DNA of 64,000 nucleotides from an uncultured Oscillospiraceae bacterium (GTDB taxonomy: Bacteria; Bacillota; Clostridia; Oscillospirales; Oscillospiraceae). The notes beneath the pieces were generated by a model. That model had not been told where the DNA came from, made no database searches, and worked only from the letters and a program-made list of their open reading frames with translations. Location: positions 1-64,000 of the forward strand of contig CALWZP010000002.1 in the NCBI GenBank assembly GCA_944386055.1. Direction: 5' to 3'. The position numbers and the translations under genes were made by a program. Positions 16,374-25,187 of this stretch are shown here, one piece after another (position 1 is the stretch's first letter; every line of letters starts with the position of its first letter).

Positions 16374-17353
16374 CCAATGTCGTCACCTTCCCCGGCCTGG
16401 GGCTGGAATTCACCTTGAACCGGGTGGCCTTTTCGGTCTTTGGCCACCCGGTGTACTGGTATGGCATCATCATCACCTGCGGGCTGCTGCTGGCAGTGGC
16501 GCTGTGCTGCCGGTGGGCTCCCCGCTATGGGACCAATACCGACCAGATCATTGACCTGATGATCTTTGCCGTCCCGGCGGCGCTCATCGCCATCCGAGCC
16601 TACTATGTGATCTTCAATCTGGGGATGTTCCTGAACGCAGACGGATCGCTGAACTGGGGAAAGGTCATCGATTACCGGGACGGGGGAGTTGCCATCTATG
16701 GGGCCATCATCTCCTCCGCCATCGTGCTGCTGATCTTCAGCCATGTGAAAAAGCTCAGCTTTCTGTCCTTTGCAGATCTGGGCGTGCAGGGGCTGCTCAT
16801 CGGACAGCTCATCGGCCGGTGGGGCAACTTTATGAATGTGGAGGCCTATGGCGGGGTCACCGACCTGCCCTGGCGGATGTGCTCAGAGAAGATCGCGCAG
16901 GAACTGCTGAACCAGGGACTGGTGGACACTGCAGGCTATCAGGCCGTCCTGGACGGGACTCTTGGCGTCCATCCTACATTTTTTTATGAGTCGGCCTGGA
17001 ATTTCGTGGGGCTGATCCTCATCTACTGTGTGGGCCGCTGGGCCAGGAAATATGATGGGGAGTGCTTTTTGCTGTACCTGTGCTGGTATGGCCTGGGCCG
17101 CTTCTGGATCGAGGGGCTTCGTACAGACAGCCTGTACCTCTTTGGCTGGGAGCTGTTCGGCGTGCCCATCCGGGTGTCCCAGCTGGTGGCGGGGGTGTGC
17201 TTTGTTGTGGCGGGCGCGCTGCTGATCTACAACCGTTTTCGCCCCCACGACCCCGCAAAGATGTATGTGAACCGGCTGGCGGCCCAGCGCACTCAGGAGA
17301 CGCCGGCACCACAGGCGGCAGAGGATTCAGAGAGCGAAAGAGAGGAGAAATGA
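16370..17353 (+). CDS. lgt: Prolipoprotein diacylglyceryl transferase
   Basis: Adds diacylglycerol from phosphatidylglycerol to the lipobox cysteine of prolipoproteins, the first step of lipoprotein maturation, in the cytoplasmic membrane. The 327-residue protein has about seven membrane segments, a [10 protein letters not shown] start, the [11 protein letters not shown] segment and the Lgt signature [13 protein letters not shown] (~144-156). The C-terminal tail after the last segment is hydrophilic and acidic. ATG 16370 overlaps the ymfH stop. Confidence 0.95.
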   Translation: MTNVVTFPGLGLEFTLNRVAFSVFGHPVYWYGIIITCGLLLAVALCCRWAPRYGTNTDQIIDLMIFAVPAALIAIRAYYVIFNLGMFLNADGSLNWGKVIDYRDGGVAIYGAIISSAIVLLIFSHVKKLSFLSFADLGVQGLLIGQLIGRWGNFMNVEAYGGVTDLPWRMCSEKIAQELLNQGLVDTAGYQAVLDGTLGVHPTFFYESAWNFVGLILIYCVGRWARKYDGECFLLYLCWYGLGRFWIEGLRTDSLYLFGWELFGVPIRVSQLVAGVCFVVAGALLIYNRFRPHDPAKMYVNRLAAQRTQETPAPQAAEDSESEREEK

Positions 17354-17354
17354 T

Positions 17355-18197
17355 ATGTCCATTGTGATCGATGGAAAGGCGTTGGCCGCCAAGGTAAAGG
17401 CCCAGGTGGGCGGAGAGGTGGCGGAAATGTCCGCCAAGCCCGGCCTTGCGGTGATCATTGTGGGAGATAACCCTGCCTCCCGGGTCTATGTGGATGGGAA
17501 AAAGAGAGACTGTGCGCAGTGCGGCATCTACAGTGAGGAGTATGCCCTGCCTGCCCAGACCACCCGGCGGGAGCTGCTGGGGCTCATCGGTGAACTCAAC
17601 GGCCGGGAGGACATTGACGGCATCCTGGTGCAGCTTCCGCTCCCGCGTCCGGAGGATGAGCGGGAGGTGCTGCTGGCCATCGATCCGGACAAGGATGTGG
17701 ACGGATTCCACCCTGTGAATGTGGGGCGGCTGGTGACCGGCGAGCCGGGATTTCGCCCCTGTACCCCCGCCGGGGTGATGCGGATGCTGGACGAGTATGG
17801 AATCCACCCGGAGGGACGGCACTGCGTGATTCTGGGCCGGTCCAACATCGTGGGGAAACCCCAGGCGCTGATGATGCTGGAGCGCAACGCCACGGTGACG
17901 GTGTGTCACTCCAGAACGCCGGATCTGGCGCGCTACTGCCGCGCGGCGGACATTCTGGTCAGCGCCGTGGGCCGCCGCGGACTTGTCACCGCAGATATGG
18001 TAAAGGAGGGGGCCGTGGTCATCGATGTGGCCATGAACCGCAATGAGGCTGGGAAGCTGTGCGGAGATGTGGACTATGATGCCGTGGCAAAGAAAGCCTC
18101 GCACATTACCCCGGTGCCGGGAGGTGTGGGGCCCATGACTCGGGCCATGCTGATGGTGAACACCCTTCAGGCAGCGCGGCTGCATGGGAAAAACTGA
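17355..18197 (+). CDS. folD: Bifunctional methylenetetrahydrofolate dehydrogenase/cyclohydrolase
   Basis: Interconverts 5,10-methylene- and 10-formyl-tetrahydrofolate with NADP, supplying one-carbon units for purines and formyl-Met. 280 residues with the family signatures [17 protein letters not shown] (~40-56; catalytic Lys), [10 protein letters not shown] (~90-99) and the C-terminal [11 protein letters not shown]. Starts one base after the lgt stop. In Bacillus folD sits between nusB and xseA; here it is in front of the spoIIIA operon, with a terminator after it. Confidence 0.96.
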   Translation: MSIVIDGKALAAKVKAQVGGEVAEMSAKPGLAVIIVGDNPASRVYVDGKKRDCAQCGIYSEEYALPAQTTRRELLGLIGELNGREDIDGILVQLPLPRPEDEREVLLAIDPDKDVDGFHPVNVGRLVTGEPGFRPCTPAGVMRMLDEYGIHPEGRHCVILGRSNIVGKPQALMMLERNATVTVCHSRTPDLARYCRAADILVSAVGRRGLVTADMVKEGAVVIDVAMNRNEAGKLCGDVDYDAVAKKASHITPVPGGVGPMTRAMLMVNTLQAARLHGKN

Positions 18198-18214
18198 GAC
18201 GGATATCTTTTCAG

Positions 18215-18249
18215 GGCGGGAGACACGCAGGTGTCCCCCGCCTCTTTTT
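18215..18249 (+). terminator. Terminator after folD
   Basis: GGCGGGAGACAC (18215-18226) pairs with GTGTCCCCCGCC (18231-18242, one mismatch) and is followed by TCTTTTTA. Confidence 0.8.
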
Positions 18250-18262
18250 ATGCCCTGTAGGG

Positions 18263-18291
18263 TCATAGTTTGGGACAACCCCACATAGAAT
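18263..18291 (+). promoter_or_regulatory. Sigma-E-like promoter of the spoIIIA operon
   Basis: TCATAGTT (18263-18270), 13-bp gap, CATAGAAT (18284-18291), 27 bases before the spoIIIAA start. This fits the mother-cell sigma-E consensus (ATA-type -35, CATACAAT-type -10), and spoIIIA is a sigma-E operon in Bacillus. Confidence 0.7.
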
Positions 18292-18318
18292 GGGACAAAC
18301 ACAAAGGAGGGGGACGCC

Positions 18319-19239
18319 ATGCCAGGGAACTGGGAGGGACAATTTGAACAGGCGGCGGCTCTGCTGCCCCGCCCGCTGCGCCAGGGATTGTTTACCCTGC
18401 CCCAGAGCCAGAAGGAGCGGGTCGAGGAGATCCGCCTGCGGGTGGGCAGACCGGTGTCGCTGAACCTCGGAGGGCGGGAGACAGACATACCCGGAGGAGG
18501 GACTGTGACAGAGGGGGACCTGCGCCTGGTACTGGAGATGGCCAGCCAGGCCTCAGTCCACACAGTATTGGATAAGATCCGCAGCGGTTTTGTCACCATC
18601 GCCGGCGGTCACCGAATGGGGATCTGCGGGACCGTGGTGGCGCGGGACGGCACGGTGGAGTCGGTGCGCCATCTCACCTCCCTGGCCATCCGTGTGGCGA
18701 AGGAGGTGAGGGGAGTTGCGCAGCCGCTGCTGCCGCAGCTGATCGAAGGGGGAAAGCCGCTGAGCACCCTGATTATCTCTCCGCCCGGTATGGGCAAGAC
18801 CACCCTGCTGCGGGATTTGATCCGCCTGCTGTCTCAGGGGGCGGGGACGGATCCCATGCGTGTTTCGGTGGTGGACGAGCGGGGCGAACTGGCGGCGGTG
18901 TACCGGGGGATTCCACAGATGGACCTGGGGCCCCACACCGACATCCTGGACGGCTGTCCCAAGGCGGAGGGGCTGATGATCCTGCTGCGGGGGATGAATC
19001 CCCAGGTTCTGGCGGTGGACGAGATCACTGCCCCGGGAGACCTCCGGGCGCTGATGGACGCGGCGGGGTGCGGAGTCAGCCTGCTTGCCACCGCTCACGG
19101 GAGCTCGCTGGCGCAGCTGCGCCAGCGCCCCCTGTACCGTGCAATGCTGCGGGAGGGACTGTTTCAGCGGGTGGTGTCGATTTGCAGCGAGGGGGGACAG
19201 CGGCACTATCAGGTGCTGGCGGCGGAGGCTGCGTCATGA
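18319..19239 (+). CDS. spoIIIAA: Stage III sporulation protein AA, ATPase
   Basis: Mother-cell ATPase that powers or assembles the SpoIIIA-SpoIIQ channel linking mother cell and forespore. 306 residues, related to secretion AAA ATPases. Walker A is PPGMGKTT (155-162) and Walker B-like VLAVDEI lies near 233-239; the N-terminal half carries GHRMGICGTVV (~97-107). ATG 18319 has AAAGGAGG 8-15 bases upstream. First gene of eight with overlapping or nearly overlapping ends. Confidence 0.96.
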   Translation: MPGNWEGQFEQAAALLPRPLRQGLFTLPQSQKERVEEIRLRVGRPVSLNLGGRETDIPGGGTVTEGDLRLVLEMASQASVHTVLDKIRSGFVTIAGGHRMGICGTVVARDGTVESVRHLTSLAIRVAKEVRGVAQPLLPQLIEGGKPLSTLIISPPGMGKTTLLRDLIRLLSQGAGTDPMRVSVVDERGELAAVYRGIPQMDLGPHTDILDGCPKAEGLMILLRGMNPQVLAVDEITAPGDLRALMDAAGCGVSLLATAHGSSLAQLRQRPLYRAMLREGLFQRVVSICSEGGQRHYQVLAAEAAS

Positions 19240-19742
19240 CCAAACTGGCAGGCGCCTTCCTCCTGGCGGCGGCATGTCTGGGAGCCGGCATGCTGGCTGC
19301 GCAGCGCCTCCGTGGGAGGGTGCGGCTGCTGCGGCAATTCGAGGGGGCGTTGGAGCGAATGGAGCGGGAGCTGGCATATACGGCCACAGAACTGCCGGAG
19401 CTTCTGGAGAAGCTGTCCGGGCCTGACGGAGCGGGGGCGTTTTTCCGTGCGTGCGCCCAGGGACTGCGCGGCCCGGACCGGCCGCCGCTGAGGCGCCTGT
19501 GGCACGAGGGGCTGAGACGGCTTCCCGTCCCCCTGCGGGAGGGGGAGCTGGAACTGCTGGAAGAGGCGGGCCACATCCTGGGCCAGTATGACAGCGCAGG
19601 GCAGTGTGCCGCGCTGAAGCGCATCCGCGGGGAACTGGCAGTGGCCCGCCGGGACGCGGAGCTGGAACGGGACAGGCTGACCCGGGTCTACTGCACGGTG
19701 GGCGGAACGGCGGGATTGTTTTTGATGATTTTACTTAGTTGA
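19236..19742 (+). CDS. spoIIIAB: Stage III sporulation protein AB
   Basis: 168-residue membrane protein of the SpoIIIA channel, resembling GspF-like platform proteins. One N-terminal hydrophobic segment (residues 2-22), a helical Arg/Glu-rich middle and a C-terminal hydrophobic segment (TVGGTAGLFLMILLS). ATG 19236 overlaps the spoIIIAA stop (ATGA). Identified by operon order as well as by the MERELAYTATELPELL helical segment typical of SpoIIIAB. Confidence 0.93.
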   Translation: MTKLAGAFLLAAACLGAGMLAAQRLRGRVRLLRQFEGALERMERELAYTATELPELLEKLSGPDGAGAFFRACAQGLRGPDRPPLRRLWHEGLRRLPVPLREGELELLEEAGHILGQYDSAGQCAALKRIRGELAVARRDAELERDRLTRVYCTVGGTAGLFLMILLS

Positions 19743-19759
19743 AGGCGGGAGCGATCGAA

Positions 19760-19954
19760 ATGGAAGTGGATCTGATCTTTAAGATCGCCGCCATCGGAAT
19801 CTTAGTGGCAGTACTGAATCAGGTGCTGCTCCGGTCCGGGCGGGATGAGCAGGCGATGATGACGACCCTGGCCGGTCTGGTGGTGGTGCTGATGATGGTG
19901 GTGGAGCAGATCAGCGCTCTGTTTGATCTGGTCAAGGACCTGTTTCAGCTCTGA
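19760..19954 (+). CDS. spoIIIAC: Stage III sporulation protein AC
   Basis: Very small (64 residues) two-segment membrane protein of the channel. MEVDLIFKIAAIGILVAVLNQVL and the following RSGRDEQAMMTTLAGLVVVL closely match SpoIIIAC. ATG 19760 is preferred to the in-frame start at 19739, which overlaps spoIIIAB; AAGGCGGGAG lies upstream. Confidence 0.93.
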   Translation: MEVDLIFKIAAIGILVAVLNQVLLRSGRDEQAMMTTLAGLVVVLMMVVEQISALFDLVKDLFQL

Positions 19955-19957
19955 ACC

Positions 19958-20344
19958 ATGGAGAAAGCGGTGGAACTGGCCGCAGTGGCACTGATTGCAG
20001 TGATATGCGGCACAGTACTGCGGCGCGGCGTGTCCGAGCTGGCCGTTGTCCTGTCGCTGACGGCAGGCGCAGTGCTGCTGGCCGCTCTGTCGGACGAGCT
20101 GGCGGAGCTGAAGGACCGTGTGCTGGGTATGATGCAGTCCGCCGGACTGGATTTGACTTTGATGGGGCCAGTCCTGCAGGCGGTGGCCATTGCGGTAGTG
20201 ACCAGGGTAGCGTCGGAGATCTGCCGGGATGCCAAAGAGAGCGGGATCGCCGCCGTGCTGGAGCTGGCGGGGACCGTGCTGGTGCTGATTACGGCGCTGC
20301 CGCTGATGGAACTTGTACTGGAAGGAATCGGGGGGATCTTGTGA
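19958..20344 (+). CDS. spoIIIAD: Stage III sporulation protein AD
   Basis: 128-residue membrane protein with three to four hydrophobic segments, similar in topology to SpoIIIAC with an added domain. Starts three bases after the spoIIIAC stop. The end overlaps the GTG start of spoIIIAE. Confidence 0.93.
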   Translation: MEKAVELAAVALIAVICGTVLRRGVSELAVVLSLTAGAVLLAALSDELAELKDRVLGMMQSAGLDLTLMGPVLQAVAIAVVTRVASEICRDAKESGIAAVLELAGTVLVLITALPLMELVLEGIGGIL

Positions 20345-21429
20345 GGAGATGGATCCTTGTGCTGCTGATGGTGATTCCCGCGCTGGTGCTGCCCGGCCTG
20401 GCCAGCGGGCCGGAGGAGGCTTACAGCGACCAGGTAGAACAAGTATACCAGGCGGCGGGGGAGTATGGCGACGACCTGGACCCATCAGAGGGCCTGAGTC
20501 TGGAGACGGGGCTGGCGTCTCTGGCGGAGCGAGTGCGGAATCAGATGAAGGAGGTGGTGGCCGATGTGGCGGGCAGCTGCGTGCGCCTGCTGGCGGTGGT
20601 GCTGTTGTGCGGCCTGGTGGCGGAGAGCTTTTCTCCGGCGGGAGGAGACCGGATGGGGGTGGTGCGGCTGGTGGGGGTCATCTCCATCACCGCCATTGCG
20701 CTGTCGGATACGGGAGAGCTTATCGGGCTGGGGCGGCAGACCATTGGGGAAATGGAGGCATTCTCTCATGCGCTGCTGCCCACGGTGGCCGCCCTTACCG
20801 CCGCGTCGGGCTCTCCGGCCGGGGCAGCGGCCAATCAGCTGGCGACGATGCTCTTTTCCAGCGTCCTGGTGACATTGATCGACGGACTGCTGCTGCCCAT
20901 GGTCTACGCCTATGTGGCCTGCTGTGCGGCGGCGGCCGCCACGGGGAACGAAGGGCTCCGAAGAGTGGGGGGACTGCTGAAGTGGTGCATCACCGCTGTT
21001 TTGTCCGCGGTGCTGCTGGTGTTCGTGGGCTATCTCACCATCAGCGGTGTCATCGCGGGAAGCAGCGATGCCGTGACCGTCAAAACAGCAAAGCTGGCCC
21101 TGTCCGGTGTGGTACCCGTGGTGGGTGGGATCCTGTCCGACGCCGCGGAGACCGTGCTGGCAGGAGCTGGGGTGCTGAAGAGCACAGTGGGGCTGTTTGG
21201 CATGCTGGTGGTGCTGGGGATGTGTGTGGCGCCTTTTCTTCAGCTGGGCCTGCATTACATCGCCTATAAATGCACAGGGGCTCTGGCAGCAACTGTGGCG
21301 GACAGTCGGCTGACAGGACTGATCGACAACATCGGCGCGGCGTTTGGTCTGATTCTGGGGATGACGGGAGCCTGCGCGTTCCTGATGCTTATCTCCATGG
21401 TCTCCGCGGTCTCACTGGTGGTACGGTGA
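20341..21429 (+). CDS. spoIIIAE: Stage III sporulation protein AE
   Basis: 362-residue multi-pass membrane protein, the putative permease-like part of the feeding channel. It has an N-terminal signal-like segment (WILVLLMVIPALVLPGLAS), a ~60-residue extracytoplasmic part, and six or more membrane segments. GTG 20341 is chosen because it overlaps the spoIIIAD stop (GTGA) and gives the usual length; the frame open from 20005 is antisense to logic, lying inside spoIIIAD. Confidence 0.94.
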   Translation: MRRWILVLLMVIPALVLPGLASGPEEAYSDQVEQVYQAAGEYGDDLDPSEGLSLETGLASLAERVRNQMKEVVADVAGSCVRLLAVVLLCGLVAESFSPAGGDRMGVVRLVGVISITAIALSDTGELIGLGRQTIGEMEAFSHALLPTVAALTAASGSPAGAAANQLATMLFSSVLVTLIDGLLLPMVYAYVACCAAAAATGNEGLRRVGGLLKWCITAVLSAVLLVFVGYLTISGVIAGSSDAVTVKTAKLALSGVVPVVGGILSDAAETVLAGAGVLKSTVGLFGMLVVLGMCVAPFLQLGLHYIAYKCTGALAATVADSRLTGLIDNIGAAFGLILGMTGACAFLMLISMVSAVSLVVR

Positions 21430-21923
21430 TGGAGGGGCTGAAGATGTGGCTGCTGGCGATGACCGCGGCTGCGCTGCTGGCCGGCGCTGTGGAACAGCTC
21501 TGCCCGGACGGACCTGTGAAGCGGGCGGTGCGGCTGGTCTGCGGATTGGTGCTGCTGGTCACCATGCTGCGTCCTGCAGCCCAGCTGAGGGACCTGGCGT
21601 GGGGCGATCTGTTCTCCATGGAGCGGGAAGCCGCACAGGAGAGCGTGGAGCAGGGGACCCAGATGGGGGCGGAACAGATGTCTGCAATCATAGCGGAGGA
21701 GGCGGGCGCATATATTGTGGACAAAGCGGCCGAAATGGGAATCCAATGCGCGGCGCAGGTGTTTTGCAGCGAGACAGAGGAGGGCCTGATCCTGCCGCAG
21801 GCTGTGGAGGTGGCGGGGGAGATGACCGCGCAGCAGCGGCAGGACCTGACGGAACTGATCTCCGGGGAGCTTGGGATCCCGGCAGAGGAGCAGAGCTATC
21901 GGCAAGGAGGAGAGGAGTCGTGA
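21429..21923 (+). CDS. spoIIIAF: Stage III sporulation protein AF
   Basis: 164 residues with two hydrophobic segments near the N-terminus (6-24, 35-52) and a soluble ring-forming-type domain in the C-terminal half. The start ATG 21429 overlaps the spoIIIAE stop. The family is weakly conserved; assignment rests on position, topology and length. Confidence 0.9.
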   Translation: MEGLKMWLLAMTAAALLAGAVEQLCPDGPVKRAVRLVCGLVLLVTMLRPAAQLRDLAWGDLFSMEREAAQESVEQGTQMGAEQMSAIIAEEAGAYIVDKAAEMGIQCAAQVFCSETEEGLILPQAVEVAGEMTAQQRQDLTELISGELGIPAEEQSYRQGGEES

Positions 21924-22444
21924 AATGGAGAGAGTTCCCCTGGCGGCAATGGGCGGACAGGGGGAGGCATATCATTGGAAAATACAAATTCATTTTGTTG
22001 GTTTTTTTCGCGGGGCTGGTGCTTTTGCTCCTGCCATCCCCGGGCGGGGAAATCTCCGCCGCTCCGGCGGCAGCGGAGCATATATCCTTTGATCTGAGGG
22101 AACTGGAGGAAGAGCTGTCCCAGGCGCTGTCCCGGGTGGACGGGGCGGGGGAGGTCTCGGTGGTGCTGACTCTGCGCAGCGGAAGCCGGCAGATCCTGGC
22201 CCAGGATACCGAGACCGACCAGCGGGAGAGCAGCATTCAAACCAGTCAGACCACTGTGGTGATCTCCCAGGGGTCCGGAGTGGAGCAGCCGGTGATGCTC
22301 CAGGAGATTTACCCCACCTTTCAGGGGGCGCTGATCATTTGCGAAGGAGGGGATCAGCCATCGGTACAGCTGAAGCTGACAGAGGCGGTGTCCGCGCTGA
22401 CGGGGCTGACCTCGGACAAAATTTCGATCTGTAAGGGAAAGTGA
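21920..22444 (+). CDS. spoIIIAG: Stage III sporulation protein AG
   Basis: 174-residue bitopic protein that forms a large ring in the intermembrane space of the engulfed forespore. One membrane segment (FILLVFFAGLVLLLLPS, ~24-40) is followed by a ring-building-motif domain with VVLTLRSGSRQILAQDTETDQ. GTG 21920 is used since AAGGAGGAGAGGAG precedes it and it overlaps the spoIIIAF stop (GTGA). Confidence 0.93.
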   Translation: MKWREFPWRQWADRGRHIIGKYKFILLVFFAGLVLLLLPSPGGEISAAPAAAEHISFDLRELEEELSQALSRVDGAGEVSVVLTLRSGSRQILAQDTETDQRESSIQTSQTTVVISQGSGVEQPVMLQEIYPTFQGALIICEGGDQPSVQLKLTEAVSALTGLTSDKISICKGK

Positions 22445-22454
22445 GGAAAACAGT

Positions 22455-23027
22455 ATGAAGCTCTGGAAACGAAACGCCGTGGTGGCGGCCATCGTCCTGT
22501 TTGTCTGCGTGGCGGTGTATCTGAACTGGAATTACCCTGACGGTGTGGCAGATGTGGGAAAGACGCTGGGGGAGGCGACCCTGGTGGGGGGGCAGACCAC
22601 AGATCCGCTGCTGGCGGACGGGGAGACCGCAGGCCAGGACGAGACCGGCGGAGAGGCCGCGGCGGAGAGCGGCAGTACCTATTTCGATGCGGCACGGCTC
22701 AACCGCCAGCAGGCGCGGGACAGCGCCCTGTCGCTTCTTCAGGATGCGGCCGCAGGGGAAGGAGCGGACCAGGAGACCATTGATCAGGCGAACCTGAGCA
22801 TTCAGACCATGGCGGAGGACACGGTCACGGAGGCGCAGATCGAAAATCTGGTGATGGCAAAGGGGTATACCGATTGTGTGGCGTTTATCGGCGACGACAG
22901 CATCAGCGTGGTGGTTTCCGCGCCGGAGGCGGGACTGGGGGAGAGCGATACCGCCAGGATCACGGATATCGTCATGAGCGAGACAAACTTTACCGTGGAG
23001 CAGATCAAGATCATCGGCGCGGAATAA
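22455..23027 (+). CDS. spoIIIAH: Stage III sporulation protein AH
   Basis: 190-residue protein with one N-terminal membrane segment (residues 9-25), a disordered acidic linker (~40-75) and the C-terminal ring-forming domain that contacts SpoIIQ across the intermembrane space. The end VMSETNFTVEQIKIIGAE is typical. ATG 22455 is ten bases after spoIIIAG. Last gene of the operon; the next gene has its own promoter. Confidence 0.94.
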   Translation: MKLWKRNAVVAAIVLFVCVAVYLNWNYPDGVADVGKTLGEATLVGGQTTDPLLADGETAGQDETGGEAAAESGSTYFDAARLNRQQARDSALSLLQDAAAGEGADQETIDQANLSIQTMAEDTVTEAQIENLVMAKGYTDCVAFIGDDSISVVVSAPEAGLGESDTARITDIVMSETNFTVEQIKIIGAE

Positions 23028-23054
23028 GCAAGAAAAACACGGGGAAAAAACAGG

Positions 23055-23082
23055 TTGTATTTTCCCAATTTTGTGGTACAAT
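23055..23082 (+). promoter_or_regulatory. Candidate sigma-A promoter of the asp23-like gene
   Basis: TTGTAT, 16-bp spacer, TACAAT (23077-23082), about 40 bases before the GTG start at 23124. Confidence 0.55.
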
Positions 23083-23123
23083 GTATCTCACAAAGATATG
23101 TACTGCAAAAAGGAGTGATTCCT

Positions 23124-23510
23124 GTGAGCGAGATGAAGGAATATATTTCCCGTGCGGACGAATTGGGAAACATCCATATCTCTGAAGATGTGCTGGCGGT
23201 GATCGCCGCGGCCGCCGCCCTGGAGGTGGAGGGAGTTCACGGATTGGCTGCCAACTTGGGCTCGGATCTTGCCGAATTGCTGGGGGGAAAGAAAAACCTG
23301 GCCAAGGGGATTCGGATCCAGGTGGCGGACCAGGCGGTGTCGGTGGATATCTCCATTGTTGTAAAGTATGGATATCTCATCCCTGATGTGGCCAAGGCGG
23401 TGCAGGACGCGGTGTGCAGCAGCATGGAGTCCATGAGTTCCCTGACGGTCACAGCGGTGAATGTCAATGTCAGCGGAATCTCTCTGGAGAGCGCCGGACA
23501 CAAGGCGTGA
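23124..23510 (+). CDS. Asp23/Gls24-family envelope stress protein (YqhY-like)
   Basis: 128 residues of the Asp23 family (VLAVIAAAAALEVEGVHGL, residues ~20-38; VDISIVVKYGYLIPDVAKAV). In Bacillus the nusB-linked paralogue YqhY affects acetyl-CoA carboxylase and lipid synthesis. GTG 23124 has AGGAG eight bases upstream; ATG 23133 is the alternative. It follows the spoIIIA operon and precedes nusB as in Bacillus, but accB/accC are missing from between. Confidence 0.9.
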   Translation: MSEMKEYISRADELGNIHISEDVLAVIAAAAALEVEGVHGLAANLGSDLAELLGGKKNLAKGIRIQVADQAVSVDISIVVKYGYLIPDVAKAVQDAVCSSMESMSSLTVTAVNVNVSGISLESAGHKA

Positions 23511-23533
23511 GCTTACACATTGCAGAAACCTGG

Positions 23534-23566
23534 GAACGGAATGGCTTTACGCCATTCCGTTCTTTT
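23534..23566 (+). terminator. Terminator after asp23-like gene
   Basis: GAACGGAATGGC (23534-23545) pairs perfectly with GCCATTCCGTTC (23551-23562), then TTTT. Confidence 0.8.
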
Positions 23567-23709
23567 CGTGCAAAAAGACGACCTGAATGTTGAAAAAGGG
23601 GTTTATTTTCAGGCGAAGACTGTATATAATGAATATCATCGCACATGGAGACGCGGCACATCGGATGAGATGCGGCCGTTGGCCGGCGCTCTGAGACGGA
23701 GGAAGAGAG

Positions 23710-24252
23710 ATGACAAGAATCGTTGCGCGGGAAATCGCGGCACATCTGCTGTTCGAACTGGACTTTGGAAATCGGACGGCGGAGCAGGTGATGGAGCAGT
23801 CCCTGACCAGGGAGCATTTTCAGTCCCTGGCTCAGGAGGAGCCGCTTTACCGGGAATTCCCCAATGAGAAGCAGCTGGCATACATAAAGGAACTGGTGAA
23901 AGGGGTCTATGACCACGAGCCGGAACTGGACGAGTATATCTCCCGCTATGCCATTGGCTGGCGCTTTTCCCGCCTGCCCAGAATGGCGGTGACCGTGATG
24001 CGCTGTGCCATGTATGAGGTGCTGTACATGCCCCAGGTTCCCAATGCCGCGGCCATCAATGCGGCCCTGGAGATCGCCAAGGGGTATGAGGAGCCGGAGG
24101 TGGTCTCCTTTATCAATGGGATCCTGGGCACTTTTGTGCGTACGGAATTGCCGGACAGCCAGGACCGGCCGGCGCCTGCGGCGGATGAGGCGCTGTTCGA
24201 AGAAGAGACCGCGCCGGCGGACAAGCCCGACGGGAGTGAGACGGCGGAATGA
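23710..24252 (+). CDS. nusB: Transcription antitermination factor NusB
   Basis: Binds boxA of rRNA leaders with NusE/S10 and supports antitermination. 180 residues: the helical NusB core spans 1-150 (REIAAHLLFELDF; RLPRMAVTVMRCAMYEVLYM; INAALEIAKGYEEPEVVSFI), followed by an acidic Pro/Ala-rich tail of ~30 residues that is longer than usual. ATG 23710 has GAGGAAGAG just upstream. Its end overlaps the next gene by four bases. Confidence 0.95.
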   Translation: MTRIVAREIAAHLLFELDFGNRTAEQVMEQSLTREHFQSLAQEEPLYREFPNEKQLAYIKELVKGVYDHEPELDEYISRYAIGWRFSRLPRMAVTVMRCAMYEVLYMPQVPNAAAINAALEIAKGYEEPEVVSFINGILGTFVRTELPDSQDRPAPAADEALFEEETAPADKPDGSETAE

Positions 24253-25187
24253 GTTGTGCGCTTGGCTTTGACACCAGCAACTATACCACCTCTGCGGCGG
24301 TATTTGACGGAGCGAACGGCGTCAATGCAGGGCGGCTGCTGGATGTTCCGGAGGGGGCGCTGGGCCTGAGGCAGAGCGACGCCCTCTTCTCTCATGTGAA
24401 GCGGCTGCCTGCACTGGTGGAACAGCTGGCGGAGCGGGGGCTTCTGACGGGCATTGAAGCCGTGGGGGCCTCCACGGCGCCGCGGGAGGTGGAGGGCTCC
24501 TATATGCCGTGCTTTTTGGCGGGCAGCTCCCAGGCGCAGGTACTGGCCGCTGTGCTGGGGGTGCCGTTTTTCAGCTGCTCCCATCAGCAGGGGCATCTGG
24601 CGGCGGCGGCCTGGTCTGCTGGGCGGATGGATCTGCTGGATCAGCCCTTCCTGGCCTGGCATCTGTCCGGTGGGACCACCGAGCTGCTTCTGGTACATCC
24701 GGAGGGAGTCAATGTCCGGGCCCGGGCCATCGGCGGTACCAGCGATATTTCCGCCGGCCAGCTCATTGACCGCACGGGGCGGCTGCTGGGGCTGCCTTTC
24801 CCGGCGGGGAAGGCGCTGGACCAGCTGTATGGGCAGGCGGACACATGCCTGGAGTACCGGGTGAAGCTGAAGGGGCTGACCTTCTCCCTGTCTGGGATGG
24901 AGAATCAGGTGAAGCGGCTGCGTGAGGAGGGGGAGTCCCCCGCCAACATCGCTCGCTTTGCCATCGACACCATCGTGAATGTGGTCCTGCGGGCCACCCA
25001 GGCGGCGCAGGAGGAATACCCCGGCCTGCCGGTGCTGTGCTCCGGCGGAGTGGCATCCAACTCCCAGCTGCGCCGGGCCATGAGCGAAGTGTGCGGCGCG
25101 GTGTTCGCCCAGCCCCAGTACTCCACCGACAACGCCATGGGGGTGGCCATCCTGGCCCACCGCCAGTGGAAGGAGAGCCTGAGATGA
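24249..25187 (+). CDS. Kae1/TsaD-like (glycoprotease-fold) paralogue
   Basis: 312-residue member of the Kae1/TsaD/ASKHA superfamily. The metal motif is HQQGH (His112, His116), followed by LSGGTTELLLV (~137-147) and a C-terminal SGGVASNSQLRRAM. True TsaD, which makes the t6A37 tRNA modification, is ~340 residues with a longer N-terminal part; this Clostridial paralogue occupies the slot of folD between nusB and xseA. Function is uncertain: a second t6A enzyme or a specialised regulator. ATG 24249 overlaps the nusB stop. Confidence 0.8.
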   Translation: MSCALGFDTSNYTTSAAVFDGANGVNAGRLLDVPEGALGLRQSDALFSHVKRLPALVEQLAERGLLTGIEAVGASTAPREVEGSYMPCFLAGSSQAQVLAAVLGVPFFSCSHQQGHLAAAAWSAGRMDLLDQPFLAWHLSGGTTELLLVHPEGVNVRARAIGGTSDISAGQLIDRTGRLLGLPFPAGKALDQLYGQADTCLEYRVKLKGLTFSLSGMENQVKRLREEGESPANIARFAIDTIVNVVLRATQAAQEEYPGLPVLCSGGVASNSQLRRAMSEVCGAVFAQPQYSTDNAMGVAILAHRQWKESLR

